Source: Caldibacillus thermoamylovorans (GTDB taxonomy: Bacteria; Bacillota; Bacilli; Bacillales; Caldibacillaceae). From it: DNA of 35,575 bases. The translations under genes and the position numbers were made by a program. Positions 17,136 to 24,887 of the stretch are shown here, piece after piece. Positions within the stretch are counted from its first letter, which is position 1; every line of letters begins with the position of its first letter. The notes beneath the pieces were generated by a model. That model did no database searches. It saw nothing but the letters and a program-made list of their open reading frames with translations, and had not been told where the DNA came from. Location of the stretch: positions 1 through 35,575 of the forward strand of contig NZ_CCRF01000030.1 in assembly GCF_000751775.1 (NCBI RefSeq), given 5' to 3'.

Positions 17136-18470
17136 ATGAGTAATTTTTTTAAAGGAACCATTTTATTGGCAGCAACAGCTTTTATAAGTGAGTGTATTGA
17201 ATTTTTAATTAATTTAACGATAACAAAAGAATTAGGTGAATATGGTGTGGGTCAATACATGACAATTATTCCATTAATTGGACTTGTCATGATCATTGCA
17301 AGCATGGAGTTGCCAATTTCCATTTCAAAATTTATCGCTGAAAAAGAAGAACTATATCATTTGACCATGTTAAAATATGCTATGAAACTGACAATAATTT
17401 TCATTTCAATTTTATTAACGGTTTCGATACTAATTTTTATGATTTTCCCGATTTTTAGTGAGATCCACCCGTTGATTCGCTGGGTTATTTTGCTATTAGT
17501 CCCGATTGTATCGATTTCTTCCATTGCCCGGGGTTATTTTGTCGGTATTCAAAAAATGGGACAAGTTGCTGTTTCGAATTTGCTGAAAAGAAGTACACAA
17601 CTTTTTATCCTTGTATTTATATATCAAATGTTTGATTTTCAGCTTGAAGTTGCTATTTTGATTGCGTTATTTTCATTAATTGGCGGCGAGCTGCTTGTTT
17701 TTATTTATTTGATCAGTGCTTATGTTTTGCAGCTAAGGTATTTAAAAAACCGACCAGCCGTAAATATCCCTAAGAGTCAACTGGCGAAAAGTTTAATGGA
17801 AGTTTCCGTGCCAACAACTGCCATGAGAATATTCCATTCTTTGACCCATGCCATCCAACCGTTCTTGATTAAGTATACTTTAGTTGCTGCCGGTTTATCA
17901 ATGGGAGAAGCGACGGAAAATTTTGGGTTAATTTCAGGTGTTGCGATGACGATCGGCTTTTTTCCGGCCTTTATTGCCCATTCATTAATGACCGTTTTGA
18001 TCCCGAATGTTTCACAAGCATTTGCCAGTCACAACCATGAACAATTACTGCAATTGTTGAAGCGTGTTATTTTATTGACTTCTTTATATGGGATTCCTGT
18101 CACTATAGGCTTCTACAATTTTGCCGATGAGTTAACGGGAATATTTGTGAATTCAGCAACAGCATCCTATTTTTTTCAGCTAATGTTGCCTTATTTTTTT
18201 CTTCATTATTATACCATTCCATTTCAAGCGTTTTTGATTGGAATGAACTTGGTTAAAGATGCATTTTTACATAATATATGGACGACGATTATTTCTTTTT
18301 TGATGATTTATTTTCTTGGTTCAAATGAGCATTTTGTCATGGATGGGATCATCGTCGGAATGAATATGGGAGCGGTTCTTTTAATGTTGTTGCATTATTT
18401 TACGATTTGTAAAAAAATTGGTATATCACCTTTGTCACTAAGAAAAGGGGAGATGTTCATTCCACATTGA
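17136..18470 (+). CDS. ykvU: SpoVB-related MOP-family membrane protein, YkvU-like
   Basis: This is a polytopic protein of 444 residues in the polysaccharide-flippase (MOP/MurJ/SpoVB) superfamily. About 12 hydrophobic segments can be seen across its length. The N-terminus FFKGTILLAATAFISECIEFLINLTI and the segment MELPISISKFIAEKEE are typical of SpoVB-type proteins. The middle holds ARGYFVGIQKMGQVAVSNLLKRSTQL, a conserved family stretch. At 444 residues it is shorter than SpoVB (about 518) and matches B. subtilis YkvU (445), a sporulation membrane protein. The ATG at 17136 follows AAAGGAG. A lipid-linked intermediate or spore-envelope precursor is the likely substrate, but this is inference. 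It appears monocistronic. Confidence 0.8.
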   Translation: MSNFFKGTILLAATAFISECIEFLINLTITKELGEYGVGQYMTIIPLIGLVMIIASMELPISISKFIAEKEELYHLTMLKYAMKLTIIFISILLTVSILIFMIFPIFSEIHPLIRWVILLLVPIVSISSIARGYFVGIQKMGQVAVSNLLKRSTQLFILVFIYQMFDFQLEVAILIALFSLIGGELLVFIYLISAYVLQLRYLKNRPAVNIPKSQLAKSLMEVSVPTTAMRIFHSLTHAIQPFLIKYTLVAAGLSMGEATENFGLISGVAMTIGFFPAFIAHSLMTVLIPNVSQAFASHNHEQLLQLLKRVILLTSLYGIPVTIGFYNFADELTGIFVNSATASYFFQLMLPYFFLHYYTIPFQAFLIGMNLVKDAFLHNIWTTIISFLMIYFLGSNEHFVMDGIIVGMNMGAVLLMLLHYFTICKKIGISPLSLRKGEMFIPH

Positions 18471-18539
18471 GGGATAGGTAGCATCTTCCCTTTATTTATC
18501 GTATAGAAACACTGGTTAAATTTTATTGTCTCGCTCCAC

Positions 18540-18770
18540 AAGGATATGAAAGCTGTATTTAGCGCCTTTGGGGTTAAGAATACAAATTAGCTGATAAATT
18601 TTCATATTGTAGGCCCCAAAAATTGTTAACTTGGTTACTGCATGGAGATACATATACTTGTGAAAGCAGTATTTTGTGCTTTTCTTATGTGTAACAAATA
18701 TTTTTCATTATTTGCGCCAAAAATTGTTAACTTGGTAGTTGCATACAGATAAAGATATGTGAGACATTAA
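18540..18770. repeat. Two-copy tandem duplication upstream of the TerC-family gene
   Basis: Two diverged units about 102-114 bp apart share TGAAAGCxGTATTT (18545 and 18660) and CCAAAAATTGTTAACTTGGT (about 18616 and 18717), followed by TGCAT and AGATA. The start of the first unit (CCACAAGGATATGAA) resembles the 5' block of the structured dispersed elements at 22.4 and 24.6 kb. The remaining DNA to 18926 is AT-rich. No yybP-ykoY manganese riboswitch is recognisable, although such riboswitches precede some TerC genes. Confidence 0.5.
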
Positions 18771-18926
18771 GAGTAAATTCGATTCGTATGATGAAAAACT
18801 TTATTGTTGATGGATAAAAAAAATAGAGATAGAATAATTTTAGTGTCATTTTCATGATTTTTATTGTTGTTCTTGAAAGAATTTTTGACAATGGTTTATT
18901 TTAAAATATGGTAGAGAGAAGGATTG

Positions 18927-19619
18927 ATGTTGGAACTTGCTTGGTCATTAGCGACTGTAGTTGTTGTATTAAAAATCATTGCGATCGATATTATTCTTTC
19001 CGGAGATAATGCTGTTGTCATCGCTATGGCCACAAGAAGATTACCAAAGAAAAAGAGAAATGTGGCAATTTTATGGGGGACAGCCGGGGCAGTCGTTTTG
19101 CGGGTGTTATTCGCCAGTGTTATTGCCGTCCTGTTGGGGATACCCTATGTACATTTCTTCGGCGGTCTTTTATTACTGTGGATTTCTTACAAAGTATTAG
19201 TGAATCACGATGATAGCAAAGATGTAAAAGCAAAAGACTCAACATTGCAAGCGATTTGGACAATCATCATGGCCGATGCGGTTATGAGTTTGGATAATGT
19301 CGTAGCAATCGCCGGTGCTTCAGGTGGTCATATTTTACTGATTTTCTTAGGGGTTCTTGTTAGTATCCCAATTATGGTTTTTGGCTCAAAATTAATTGTT
19401 CGTTTGATGGAAAGGTTCTCCATTGTACCATATATTGGTTCGGCGATATTAGCCTGGACAGCTAGTAATATGATTACAGGTGATGAACGGATTGCAGATT
19501 TGTTAAATATTGAGCAAGGTGTGCTTACTCGTATTTTTGCGATTGTGGTCACAGCTGTTGTGTTATTATTAGGTTACTTAAGCAATAAAAAATGGGGACA
19601 ACCTAGTTCCAGTCATTAA
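18927..19619 (+). CDS. TerC-family integral membrane protein (YjbE-like)
   Basis: This is a TerC/Alx-superfamily membrane protein of 230 residues, with about seven hydrophobic segments. The paired acidic motifs of the family are visible: AIDIILSGDNAVVIAMATRRLP at about residues 19-40 and ADAVMSLDNVVAIAGAS at about 115-131. These acidic residues lie in the membrane and are thought to bind metal. B. subtilis relatives MeeF (YceF) and MeeY (YkoY) export Mn(II), for example to metalate exoenzymes. The start ATG at 18927 follows AGAGAAGGA; a TTG one codon upstream is possible. It is monocistronic, ended by a strong terminator and convergent with map across array 2. Confidence 0.85.
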   Translation: MLELAWSLATVVVVLKIIAIDIILSGDNAVVIAMATRRLPKKKRNVAILWGTAGAVVLRVLFASVIAVLLGIPYVHFFGGLLLLWISYKVLVNHDDSKDVKAKDSTLQAIWTIIMADAVMSLDNVVAIAGASGGHILLIFLGVLVSIPIMVFGSKLIVRLMERFSIVPYIGSAILAWTASNMITGDERIADLLNIEQGVLTRIFAIVVTAVVLLLGYLSNKKWGQPSSSH

Positions 19620-19638
19620 ATATAGTTAATACGAAAAG

Positions 19639-19664
19639 GGTTCTCCGGTCGGGGAGCCTTTTTT
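19639..19664 (+). terminator. Terminator of the TerC-family gene
   Basis: The stem GGTTCTCC / GGGGAGCC (two G-T pairs) has a 4-base loop GGTC and is followed by T6. It separates the gene from array 2. Confidence 0.85.
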
Positions 19665-19667
19665 GTA

Positions 19668-20625
19668 CGACTGTGAGAAAGGGTCTCGTCGCTAAAAAAT
19701 GAAGTTTCCGGCCCAAAAATGACGACGAGAAAGGGTCTCGTCGCCAAAAAATGAAGTTTCCGGCCCAAAAACGACGACGAGAAAGGGTCTCGTCGCTGAA
19801 AAAAGGAGTTTCCCGCGCAAAAACGACGACGAGAAAGGGTTTCGTCGCCAAAAAAAGGAGTTTCGCGCCTCAAAACGACGACGAGAAAGGGTCTCGTCGC
19901 TAAAAAATGAAGTATCCTGCCCAAAAGTGACGACGAGAACAGGTTTCGTCGCCAAAAAAGGGAGTTTCCTGCCCAAAAGTGACGACGAGAAAGGGTCTCG
20001 TCGCTAAAAAATGAAGTTTCCTGCCCAAAAATGACGACGAGAAAGGGTCTCGTCGCCAAAAAAGGGAGTTTCGCGCCTCAAAACGACGACGAGAAAGGGT
20101 CTCGTCGCCAAAAAAAGAAGTTTCCGGCCCAAAAACGACGACGAGAAAGGGTCTCGTCGCCAAAAAAAAGGAGTTTCGCGCCTCAAAACGACGACGAGAA
20201 AGAGTCTCGTCGCCAAAAAAAGGAGTTTCGCGCCTCAAAACGACGACAAGAAAGAGTCTCGTCGCCAAAAAAGGGAGTTTTCCGGTCAAAAATGACGACG
20301 AGAAGAGGTCTCGTCGCCAAAAAAAGGGGTTTCTCGGCTCAAAATGACGACGAGAAAAGGTCTCGTCGCCAAAAAAAGGAGTTTCCCGCGCAAAAACGAC
20401 GACGAGAAAAGGTCTCGTCGCTAAAAACGAGCGATTTTCGCCTCAAAATGGTGACGAGAAAGAGTCTCGTCGCCAAAAAAGGGAGTTTCCTGCCAAAAAT
20501 GACGACGAGAAAAGGTCTCGTCGCTAAAAAAAGTTCCTCACACAAAATTGTCGGCGAGAGTAAGTCTCATCGGTAAAAAATAGGTTCATCCCGCCCAAAA
20601 ATTCTTGTCGAGAAAGATCCCGCCA
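19668..20625. repeat. Array 2: about 19 palindromes at a 52-bp period
   Basis: The unit is GACGACGAGA, AAGGG, TCTCGTCGC, a stem-loop, followed by 27-29 bp of A-rich linker. Units start near 19668, 19721, 19772, 19824, 19876, 19929, 19981, 20032, 20084, 20136, 20189, 20241, 20293, 20345, 20397, 20450, 20501, 20550 and 20605. The spacing is 52 bp within one or two bases over most of the array; the first unit has a degenerate left arm and the last two are decayed. Linkers follow one pattern, CAAAAAAxGGAGTTTC, then a variable 6-8 bp G/C core (CCGGCCC, GCGCCTC, CCTGCCC, CCCGCGC, TCGGCTC) and CAAAA. Linkers are related, so this is not CRISPR. All frames stay open, giving spurious arginine-rich frames. 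Confidence 0.92.
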
Positions 20626-20652
20626 ACACCCTGACACCACAGTTAATGATTA

Positions 20653-21411
20653 TCAATCTAGATTATCTTGGTCTGTTAAAATCAACGTACCCTCTTTGGT
20701 AATCGCAATGGTATGTTCATATTGAGCCGAGTTTTTTCCATCGATTGTCCGGGCTGTCCAACCATTTGCATCCATTTTTGATAAATATTTCCCGACATTG
20801 ACCATTGGCTCGATGGTGAATACCATCCCTTCTTTAATTCTCGGCCCTTTTCCCGGTAAACCAAAATGGGGAACATCCGGTTTTTCATGCATCGATGGTC
20901 CAATACCGTGTCCAATAAATTCACGGACAACGGAAAACCCTTCTTTTTCCACATATGTTTGAATTGCATGACCAATATCACCGATTCGGTTACCCGGTAC
21001 TGCTTTTTCGATGCCTAAATATAATGCCTTTTTTGCAACTTCCAACAACTTTTTGTTCAATTCGGAAATTTCACCGACACCATATGACCAAGCGGAATCG
21101 GCCAAAGCACCGTTTAAATTAACAACCATATCAATTGTCACAATATCGCCGTTTTTTAATGGGGTTTTTCTTGGAAATCCATGACAAATTTCATCATTGA
21201 TACTTGCACATGTGGCATACTTATACCCGTGATAACCTTTTTGCTCCGGTGTTGCGCCTTGTTTTTTTAAATACTCATCTACAAACACTTCAATATCCCA
21301 GGAAGTTACGCCCGGTTCAATCATTTTTGCAATTTCTTTATGGCAAGAAGCAAGAATTTTACCTGCCTCCCTCATATTTTCAATTTCACGTTTTGATTTT
21401 AAAACAATCAT
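20653..21411 (-). CDS. map: Type I methionine aminopeptidase
   Basis: This enzyme removes the initiator Met from nascent proteins. The ATG at 21411, preceded by GGCGGTGT, gives 252 residues, the usual bacterial length; an upstream in-frame ATG at 21474 adds a non-conserved leader and is rejected. The five metal ligands are Asp94 (VTIDM), Asp105 (ALADSAW), His168 (IGHGIGPSMHE), Glu201 (FTIEPM) and Glu232 (QYEHTIAIT). His77 in ICHGFP is the catalytic-site histidine. It is not in a ribosomal protein operon here, so it is probably an additional paralogue of the housekeeping enzyme. It is convergent with the TerC-family gene across array 2. Confidence 0.93.
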   Translation of the reverse strand: MIVLKSKREIENMREAGKILASCHKEIAKMIEPGVTSWDIEVFVDEYLKKQGATPEQKGYHGYKYATCASINDEICHGFPRKTPLKNGDIVTIDMVVNLNGALADSAWSYGVGEISELNKKLLEVAKKALYLGIEKAVPGNRIGDIGHAIQTYVEKEGFSVVREFIGHGIGPSMHEKPDVPHFGLPGKGPRIKEGMVFTIEPMVNVGKYLSKMDANGWTARTIDGKNSAQYEHTIAITKEGTLILTDQDNLD

Positions 21412-21508
21412 TTCTACACCGCCTTCAAATACTAAAAAATTTGCCTTCAATATTCTATTGTACTCTTTCTCCATTGATTGTTCTAGTATACCAAAAAATT
21501 ATCTAATT

Positions 21509-21886
21509 TCATTTTAAAAGCCGGTCTTCAAGTTTCCTTTGATAATTTTTAAAAACAGATGAATTGGTACGGATTCTTTTCTTTGCCAGCAACGAATTGT
21601 ATTGTAATAATTTTTTTGATAATGCTTGCTCAAATTGTTTCCTTTCTTCATCATTCAAACAATTTTTCAATAAATCTTGGGTGGTCATAATTTCCTTCTT
21701 CAATTCGGCTTCTTCCGGACTAAAACCAGCATTCTCTAATATATGGTATGCCATCCTCAAATCCTTGGGAATTCCTGAATCATCTTTCAAATTTAACGGT
21801 TTACCCATCCCTTTTAAATTACGAAACTCCCCATCCTGATATGCTTTTTGAATTTTTTCTTCTGCAATTCGCCAAAATAAATCCAT
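21509..21886 (-). CDS. DUF1992 (DnaJ-homologue subfamily C28-like) protein
   Basis: This is a small soluble protein of 125 residues. The N-terminal motif MDLFWRIAEEKIQKAYQDGEFRNLKGMGKPLNL is the hallmark of DUF1992, with ILENAGFSPEEAELKKEI following. In eukaryotes the domain occurs with a J domain in DNAJC28, but here it stands alone and has no HPD motif. The C-terminal half (ERKQFEQALSKKLLQYNSLLAKKRI) is likely helical or coiled coil. The molecular function is unknown. It lies 98 bases upstream of map on the same strand and may be co-transcribed. Confidence 0.85.
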   Translation of the reverse strand: MDLFWRIAEEKIQKAYQDGEFRNLKGMGKPLNLKDDSGIPKDLRMAYHILENAGFSPEEAELKKEIMTTQDLLKNCLNDEERKQFEQALSKKLLQYNSLLAKKRIRTNSSVFKNYQRKLEDRLLK

Positions 21887-21929
21887 CCGACTCCCACCCT
21901 TATCGTTTTTTAATAAACAGCCTATTTTT

Positions 21930-22073
21930 TAGTTCGCCATTTATAGTGAACAAACCTTGGCCACAATGCGGATGCGCTTGCTTTAATCCCCTTTAGTTTA
22001 CCATTTATAATGAAGAAACCCCAGTTTCCGAACCTTTAGATTAGCTTATCGCCTATTAATGAAGAAAACCCTC
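21930..22073. repeat. Three degenerate ~60-bp repeats upstream of the DUF1992 gene
   Basis: AGTTCGCCATTTATAGTGAA (about 21932), AGTTTACCATTTATAATGAA (about 21991) and a weaker CGCCTATTAATGAAGAAAACC (from about 22050, first 20 shown loosely) recur about 60 bp apart, each followed by AAACC. On the minus strand each has a TTCATTATAAATGG-type, -10-like core, so multiplied promoter DNA is possible. Confidence 0.45.
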
Positions 22074-22089
22074 CGTACAAATGAGGGTT
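22067..22089 (-). terminator. Terminator of yfkK
   Basis: The arms AACCCTC / GAGGGTT with a 9-base loop are followed on the minus strand by TTCTTC. It lies 14 bases after the yfkK stop. Confidence 0.65.
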
Positions 22090-22103
22090 GTTTTACTTAT
22101 TAT

Positions 22104-22328
22104 TCATTTTTTTCGCAAGGATCCCAGCTCTTCAGCAATAGCTTGTCTTTCGTTTGGTGAAAAACGGTCTCGCTTAATGACAAGTTGATAAATATCGAAA
22201 AGTTCTTCGTATTTTTCCTCGTCAAATTGGCTGGCTTTCATTATACCAGTATTGATAAAATTTAATTTTTCCGATATTTTATCAACCATATACACCATAT
22301 TTTCCTTACTTTTGACTGATAAATCCAT
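22104..22328 (-). CDS. yfkK: DUF1128 family protein YfkK
   Basis: This is a 74-residue acidic helical protein matching the DUF1128/YfkK family: [47 protein letters not shown], then [19 protein letters not shown]. It has no membrane segment or known catalytic motif and no known function. The ATG at 22328 follows AAAGGGGG. It is divergent from yfkJ, as expected for the yfk region of Bacillus, and the neighbourhood strengthens the family call. Confidence 0.87.
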   Translation of the reverse strand: MDLSVKSKENMVYMVDKISEKLNFINTGIMKASQFDEEKYEELFDIYQLVIKRDRFSPNERQAIAEELGSLRKK

Positions 22329-22402
22329 TCTTATCCCCCTTTGTCAAAAATTTATCTCATACTTAGTAGGTAAGTCAAAGACTCCCACCAAAATGGGTGC
22401 GT

Positions 22403-22474
22403 CAATTTGCACAATGTTGGTCCCACAAGGACATGAAGCATTTAGCTTATGTTCCTATACTTCAATGAGGATAC
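22403..22474 (+). repeat. Structured dispersed element, 5'-block fragment (C4)
   Basis: CAATGTTGGTCCCACAAGG followed by ACATGAAGCATTTAGC and TTATGTTC parallels the start of the element at 24617-24656 (GCTGCCACAAAGGCATGGCG, CATTAGCATATGTTC). Only this 5' block is present. Confidence 0.5.
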
Positions 22475-22587
22475 CGATTTGATCCCTTACAGATTTTTGA
22501 TTTCATTCGCTCATTTATATGTAAAATGATAAAAAATAATGATATTGTTAATCATAGCATAGCTGATGTTCAGTTGAAATGATTTTT

Positions 22588-22679
22588 TGTTATAATGCAA
22601 AGTGTAAGGTCTTGTCAGTCTGTCCACAAAAACATGTTAGCTACTCATAAACATAAGTTAAAAATTCGTCGGACAGACT
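22588..22679 (+). promoter_or_regulatory. yfkJ leader: extended -10 and long-range stem
   Basis: TGTTATAAT (22588-22596) is an extended -10 element without a clear -35. Downstream, perfect 9-bp arms AGTCTGTCC (22617-22625) and GGACAGACT (22671-22679) enclose 45 bases within the predicted leader. The GGACAGACT motif recurs at about 32296, and a related palindrome lies near 5474. Confidence 0.45.
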
Positions 22680-22708
22680 CCGTAGATGATTTAAATGAGG
22701 TGATTAAT

Positions 22709-23179
22709 TTGATACGGGTATTATTTGTTTGTCTTGGAAACATTTGTCGTTCACCGATGGCCGAAGCGGTGTTCCGTGATTACGTAAATAAAGAGGGGCT
22801 TGGTGACAAATTTTTCATTGATTCGGCGGGTCTTGGCGGTTGGCATATTGGGGAAGGTCCGCATCACGGTACAAGAAAAATTTTAAAGAAATATAATATT
22901 TCCGGGGAAGGACTAATTGCCAGGAAAATTGAAGCAGATGATTTGGACAAGTTTGATTATATTATTGCCATGGATAATGACAATCTTTCAGGGATCCAAC
23001 GTTTGCGAAAAGAACATCCAAAGGCTTATGTGGCAAAATTAATGGATTTTGTTCCGGATGCGGATGAAAATAATGTGCCGGATCCTTACTACACAGGAAA
23101 TTTTGAACAAGTATATCATTTGGTAACAATGGGATGTCGGGCATTATTGGAAAAAATAAAGGCTGAGCATGGTTTGTAG
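22709..23179 (+). CDS. yfkJ: Low-molecular-weight protein-tyrosine phosphatase YfkJ
   Basis: This is a cytosolic phosphotyrosine phosphatase. The start is TTG at 22709 with GAGGTGA well placed, giving 156 residues; an upstream ATG at 22595 lies within the leader structure and is rejected. The P-loop CLGNICRSP (Cys8, Arg14) is the C-x5-R-S signature, and the general-acid Asp is in VPDPYYTG near the C-terminus. B. subtilis YfkJ has the same length and gene order. The adjacent yfkI and yfkH genes follow in the same direction, suggesting a yfkJ-yfkI-yfkH operon linked to general or ethanol stress in B. subtilis. Confidence 0.93.
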   Translation: MIRVLFVCLGNICRSPMAEAVFRDYVNKEGLGDKFFIDSAGLGGWHIGEGPHHGTRKILKKYNISGEGLIARKIEADDLDKFDYIIAMDNDNLSGIQRLRKEHPKAYVAKLMDFVPDADENNVPDPYYTGNFEQVYHLVTMGCRALLEKIKAEHGL

Positions 23180-23242
23180 TATAATTAATAGAAAATTACT
23201 CTTTTATCGTTTCCAAAATTATATTGGCTGAAAGAGGGGGAC

Positions 23243-23587
23243 ATGATGAATAATAAATTTGTGAAGGGCATAATATACGGTGCGTTAATCGGTGGTGTGA
23301 TCACTTTATTCGATAAAGAGGTTCGGCAACAGGCTTTGAGTGAAGGAAAACAAAAGGCGAGACAAATAAAGGGAGTCATTTTAAACCCGCGGGAAACGAT
23401 TGATGAAATCCAAGGAAAATTTGATCAAGTTCGAAATTCTATTCAGCAATTTAATCGTGATATCCAATTTCTTACCGAAAAAGCTTCGGAAATAAAAGAA
23501 CTTAGTCTGCAAACAGTAAAAACATTTACGGATGAACAGGAAAGTAAAGAGTATGAAAAGGCAAATTCGAATAATGAAAACCAATGA
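23243..23587 (+). CDS. yfkI: YtxH/YfkI-like small membrane-anchored protein
   Basis: This is a 114-residue protein. The short N-terminal hydrophobic stretch FVKGIIYGALIGGVITLF (residues 6-23) resembles the glycine-zipper anchors of YtxH-type proteins. The rest is charged and predicted helical or coiled coil (NPRETIDEIQGKFDQVRNSIQQFN and on). ATG 23243 is followed directly by a second ATG; AGAGGGGG favours either. It sits 63 bases after yfkJ and 111 before yfkH, the same order as in B. subtilis. It is probably a general-stress accessory protein; no enzymatic motif is visible. Confidence 0.75.
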   Translation: MMNNKFVKGIIYGALIGGVITLFDKEVRQQALSEGKQKARQIKGVILNPRETIDEIQGKFDQVRNSIQQFNRDIQFLTEKASEIKELSLQTVKTFTDEQESKEYEKANSNNENQ

Positions 23588-23698
23588 TAGAAAACAGCAT
23601 TACCGGGTTTTGCCGATGGTTTTTCATAAAAAAAACCTCAAATGAAGGATGTAAGTTTTCTTAAATTGCTGGATGTTCCAAAATGAACAGGTGATACG

Positions 23699-24535
23699 AT
23701 GATTAATATAAAAAAGAGTATAAATTGGGTGTTGGATTTATATAGAAGAATTATAAGGCACGACTCTCTCGGGTATTCGGCGCAACTGGCTTATTTTTTT
23801 CTATTATCGCTATTTCCATTATTAATTACGATGTTTTCCTTACTACCCTATTTACCGCTTAAAACCGAGGATATTATGTATTTTATTAGTGACTTTGCTC
23901 CAGGCGAAACAATAACTTTTATAGACTCCACATTGGATACATTATTGGAAAAGCATAATGGCGGGATTTTATCATTTGGTATTATTGCAACACTTTGGGC
24001 TGCTTCGAATGGAATGAATGCCATTATTCGGGCGATGAATCTGGCGTATGAAATTGATGATGACCGGCCATTTTTCATTGTCCGCGGATTGTCTGTTCTG
24101 CTAACGATCGTTATGATTGCAGTATTTATTATTGCTCTTCTATTACCGGTTTTTGGGAAACATATCGGGATCTATATATCTTCAAAATTTGGCTATACGG
24201 ATCAGTTTATCGACACATGGAACACGATTCGTTTTAGTCTTAGTTCTGTAATTCTTTTTATTGTTTTCAGTGCAGTTTATTTTCTGACACCCAACCGGAA
24301 AATGAAATGTGCAACAGTGGTTCCCGGAGCTGTTTTTTCAACGATAGGGTGGATACTGGCTTCATTGGGGTTCTCCTTTTATGTGAACAATTTTGGAAAT
24401 TATACGTTTATGTATGGCAGTCTCGGGGTTATTATCGTGTTGATGATCTGGTTTTATATAACCGGTGCAGTGTTGATTATCGGCGGAGAAATAAATGGAT
24501 TAAATGAGGAGTATAAACGAAAAAATTGCAAGTGA
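23699..24535 (+). CDS. yfkH: YihY/BrkB-family membrane protein YfkH
   Basis: This is a polytopic membrane protein of 278 residues, of the family once misannotated as ribonuclease BN. Six hydrophobic segments are visible, with family motifs SLGYSAQLAYFFLLSLFPLLI near the N-terminus, LWAASNGMNAIIRAMNLAYE in the middle and YGSLGVIIVLMIWFYITGAVLIIGGEIN near the C-terminus. The ATG at 23699 follows AGGTGAT. It ends the yfkJ-yfkI-yfkH run. Its transport substrate or role is unknown. It is convergent with zosA across a structured dispersed element. Confidence 0.88.
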   Translation: MINIKKSINWVLDLYRRIIRHDSLGYSAQLAYFFLLSLFPLLITMFSLLPYLPLKTEDIMYFISDFAPGETITFIDSTLDTLLEKHNGGILSFGIIATLWAASNGMNAIIRAMNLAYEIDDDRPFFIVRGLSVLLTIVMIAVFIIALLLPVFGKHIGIYISSKFGYTDQFIDTWNTIRFSLSSVILFIVFSAVYFLTPNRKMKCATVVPGAVFSTIGWILASLGFSFYVNNFGNYTFMYGSLGVIIVLMIWFYITGAVLIIGGEINGLNEEYKRKNCK

Positions 24536-24599
24536 AAAAATGGATAAATGACAAGCAGTTTTTAAAAAATTAGGAACTGCGTCTGATTTGTTTACGAGG

Positions 24600-24884
24600 G
24601 TACGACATTGGTTATACAAGTGCTGCCACAAAGGCATGGCGCATTAGCATATGTTCAGTGGGGATAGGTGCCCCACTGATGAGCCTCATCTTAACGGGCA
24701 GTAACTTTCCTACCTCGGATTTTCGAGTTTATAAAGAAGGTAGGGGCTGCAAAATTCCGAGGTTCAGCAAACCATCAGTGCCCTGCTTTAAGCGGTCACT
24801 AAATCTTCCTCCCGTGGGTTAAGGTAAAGGAGGAAGATAAGTGTCCGATTGGCTCGACTAACCAGGAGTGGCGATGAAAAAAAC
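24600..24884 (+). repeat. Structured dispersed element, copy C2 (longest)
   Basis: Blocks in order are GCTGCCACAAAGGCATGGCG, ATTAGCATATGTTC, the hairpin CAGTGGGG / CCCCACTG (24657-24678), TTAACGGGCAGTAA (24691-24704), the CCTACC / GGTAGG stem with GAGTTTA in its loop, AACCATCAGTG, the perfect stem ATCTTCCTCC / GGAGGAAGAT (24803-24838), and TCCGATTGGCTCGACTAACC. A decayed terminal hairpin (CCAGGAGTGGCGATGAA) runs up to the 3' end of zosA. No protein is encoded. It is likely a noncoding RNA or transposon-end remnant. Confidence 0.65.
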
Positions 24885-24887
24885 CTA

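Noticed and set aside
18885-18912. Promoter TTGACA-16-TATGGT for the TerC-family gene
   Set aside because: The hexamers are good, but the start point would fall within the ribosome site, seven or so bases before the ATG, leaving no functional leader.
18471-18926. yybP-ykoY manganese riboswitch before the TerC-family gene
   Set aside because: The conserved stem-loop motifs of this riboswitch were looked for and not found; only a two-copy repeat is present.
19603-20576. Several overlapping 70-180 codon frames on both strands
   Set aside because: They are translations of the 52-bp repeat in different frames, without ribosome sites, and with arginine/lysine- or phenylalanine-rich low-complexity products.
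19668-20625. CRISPR array
   Set aside because: Regular spacing and palindromic repeats look similar at first sight, but the 27-29 bp linkers are versions of one sequence rather than unique spacers, the repeat is only about 24 bp, and no cas gene is near.
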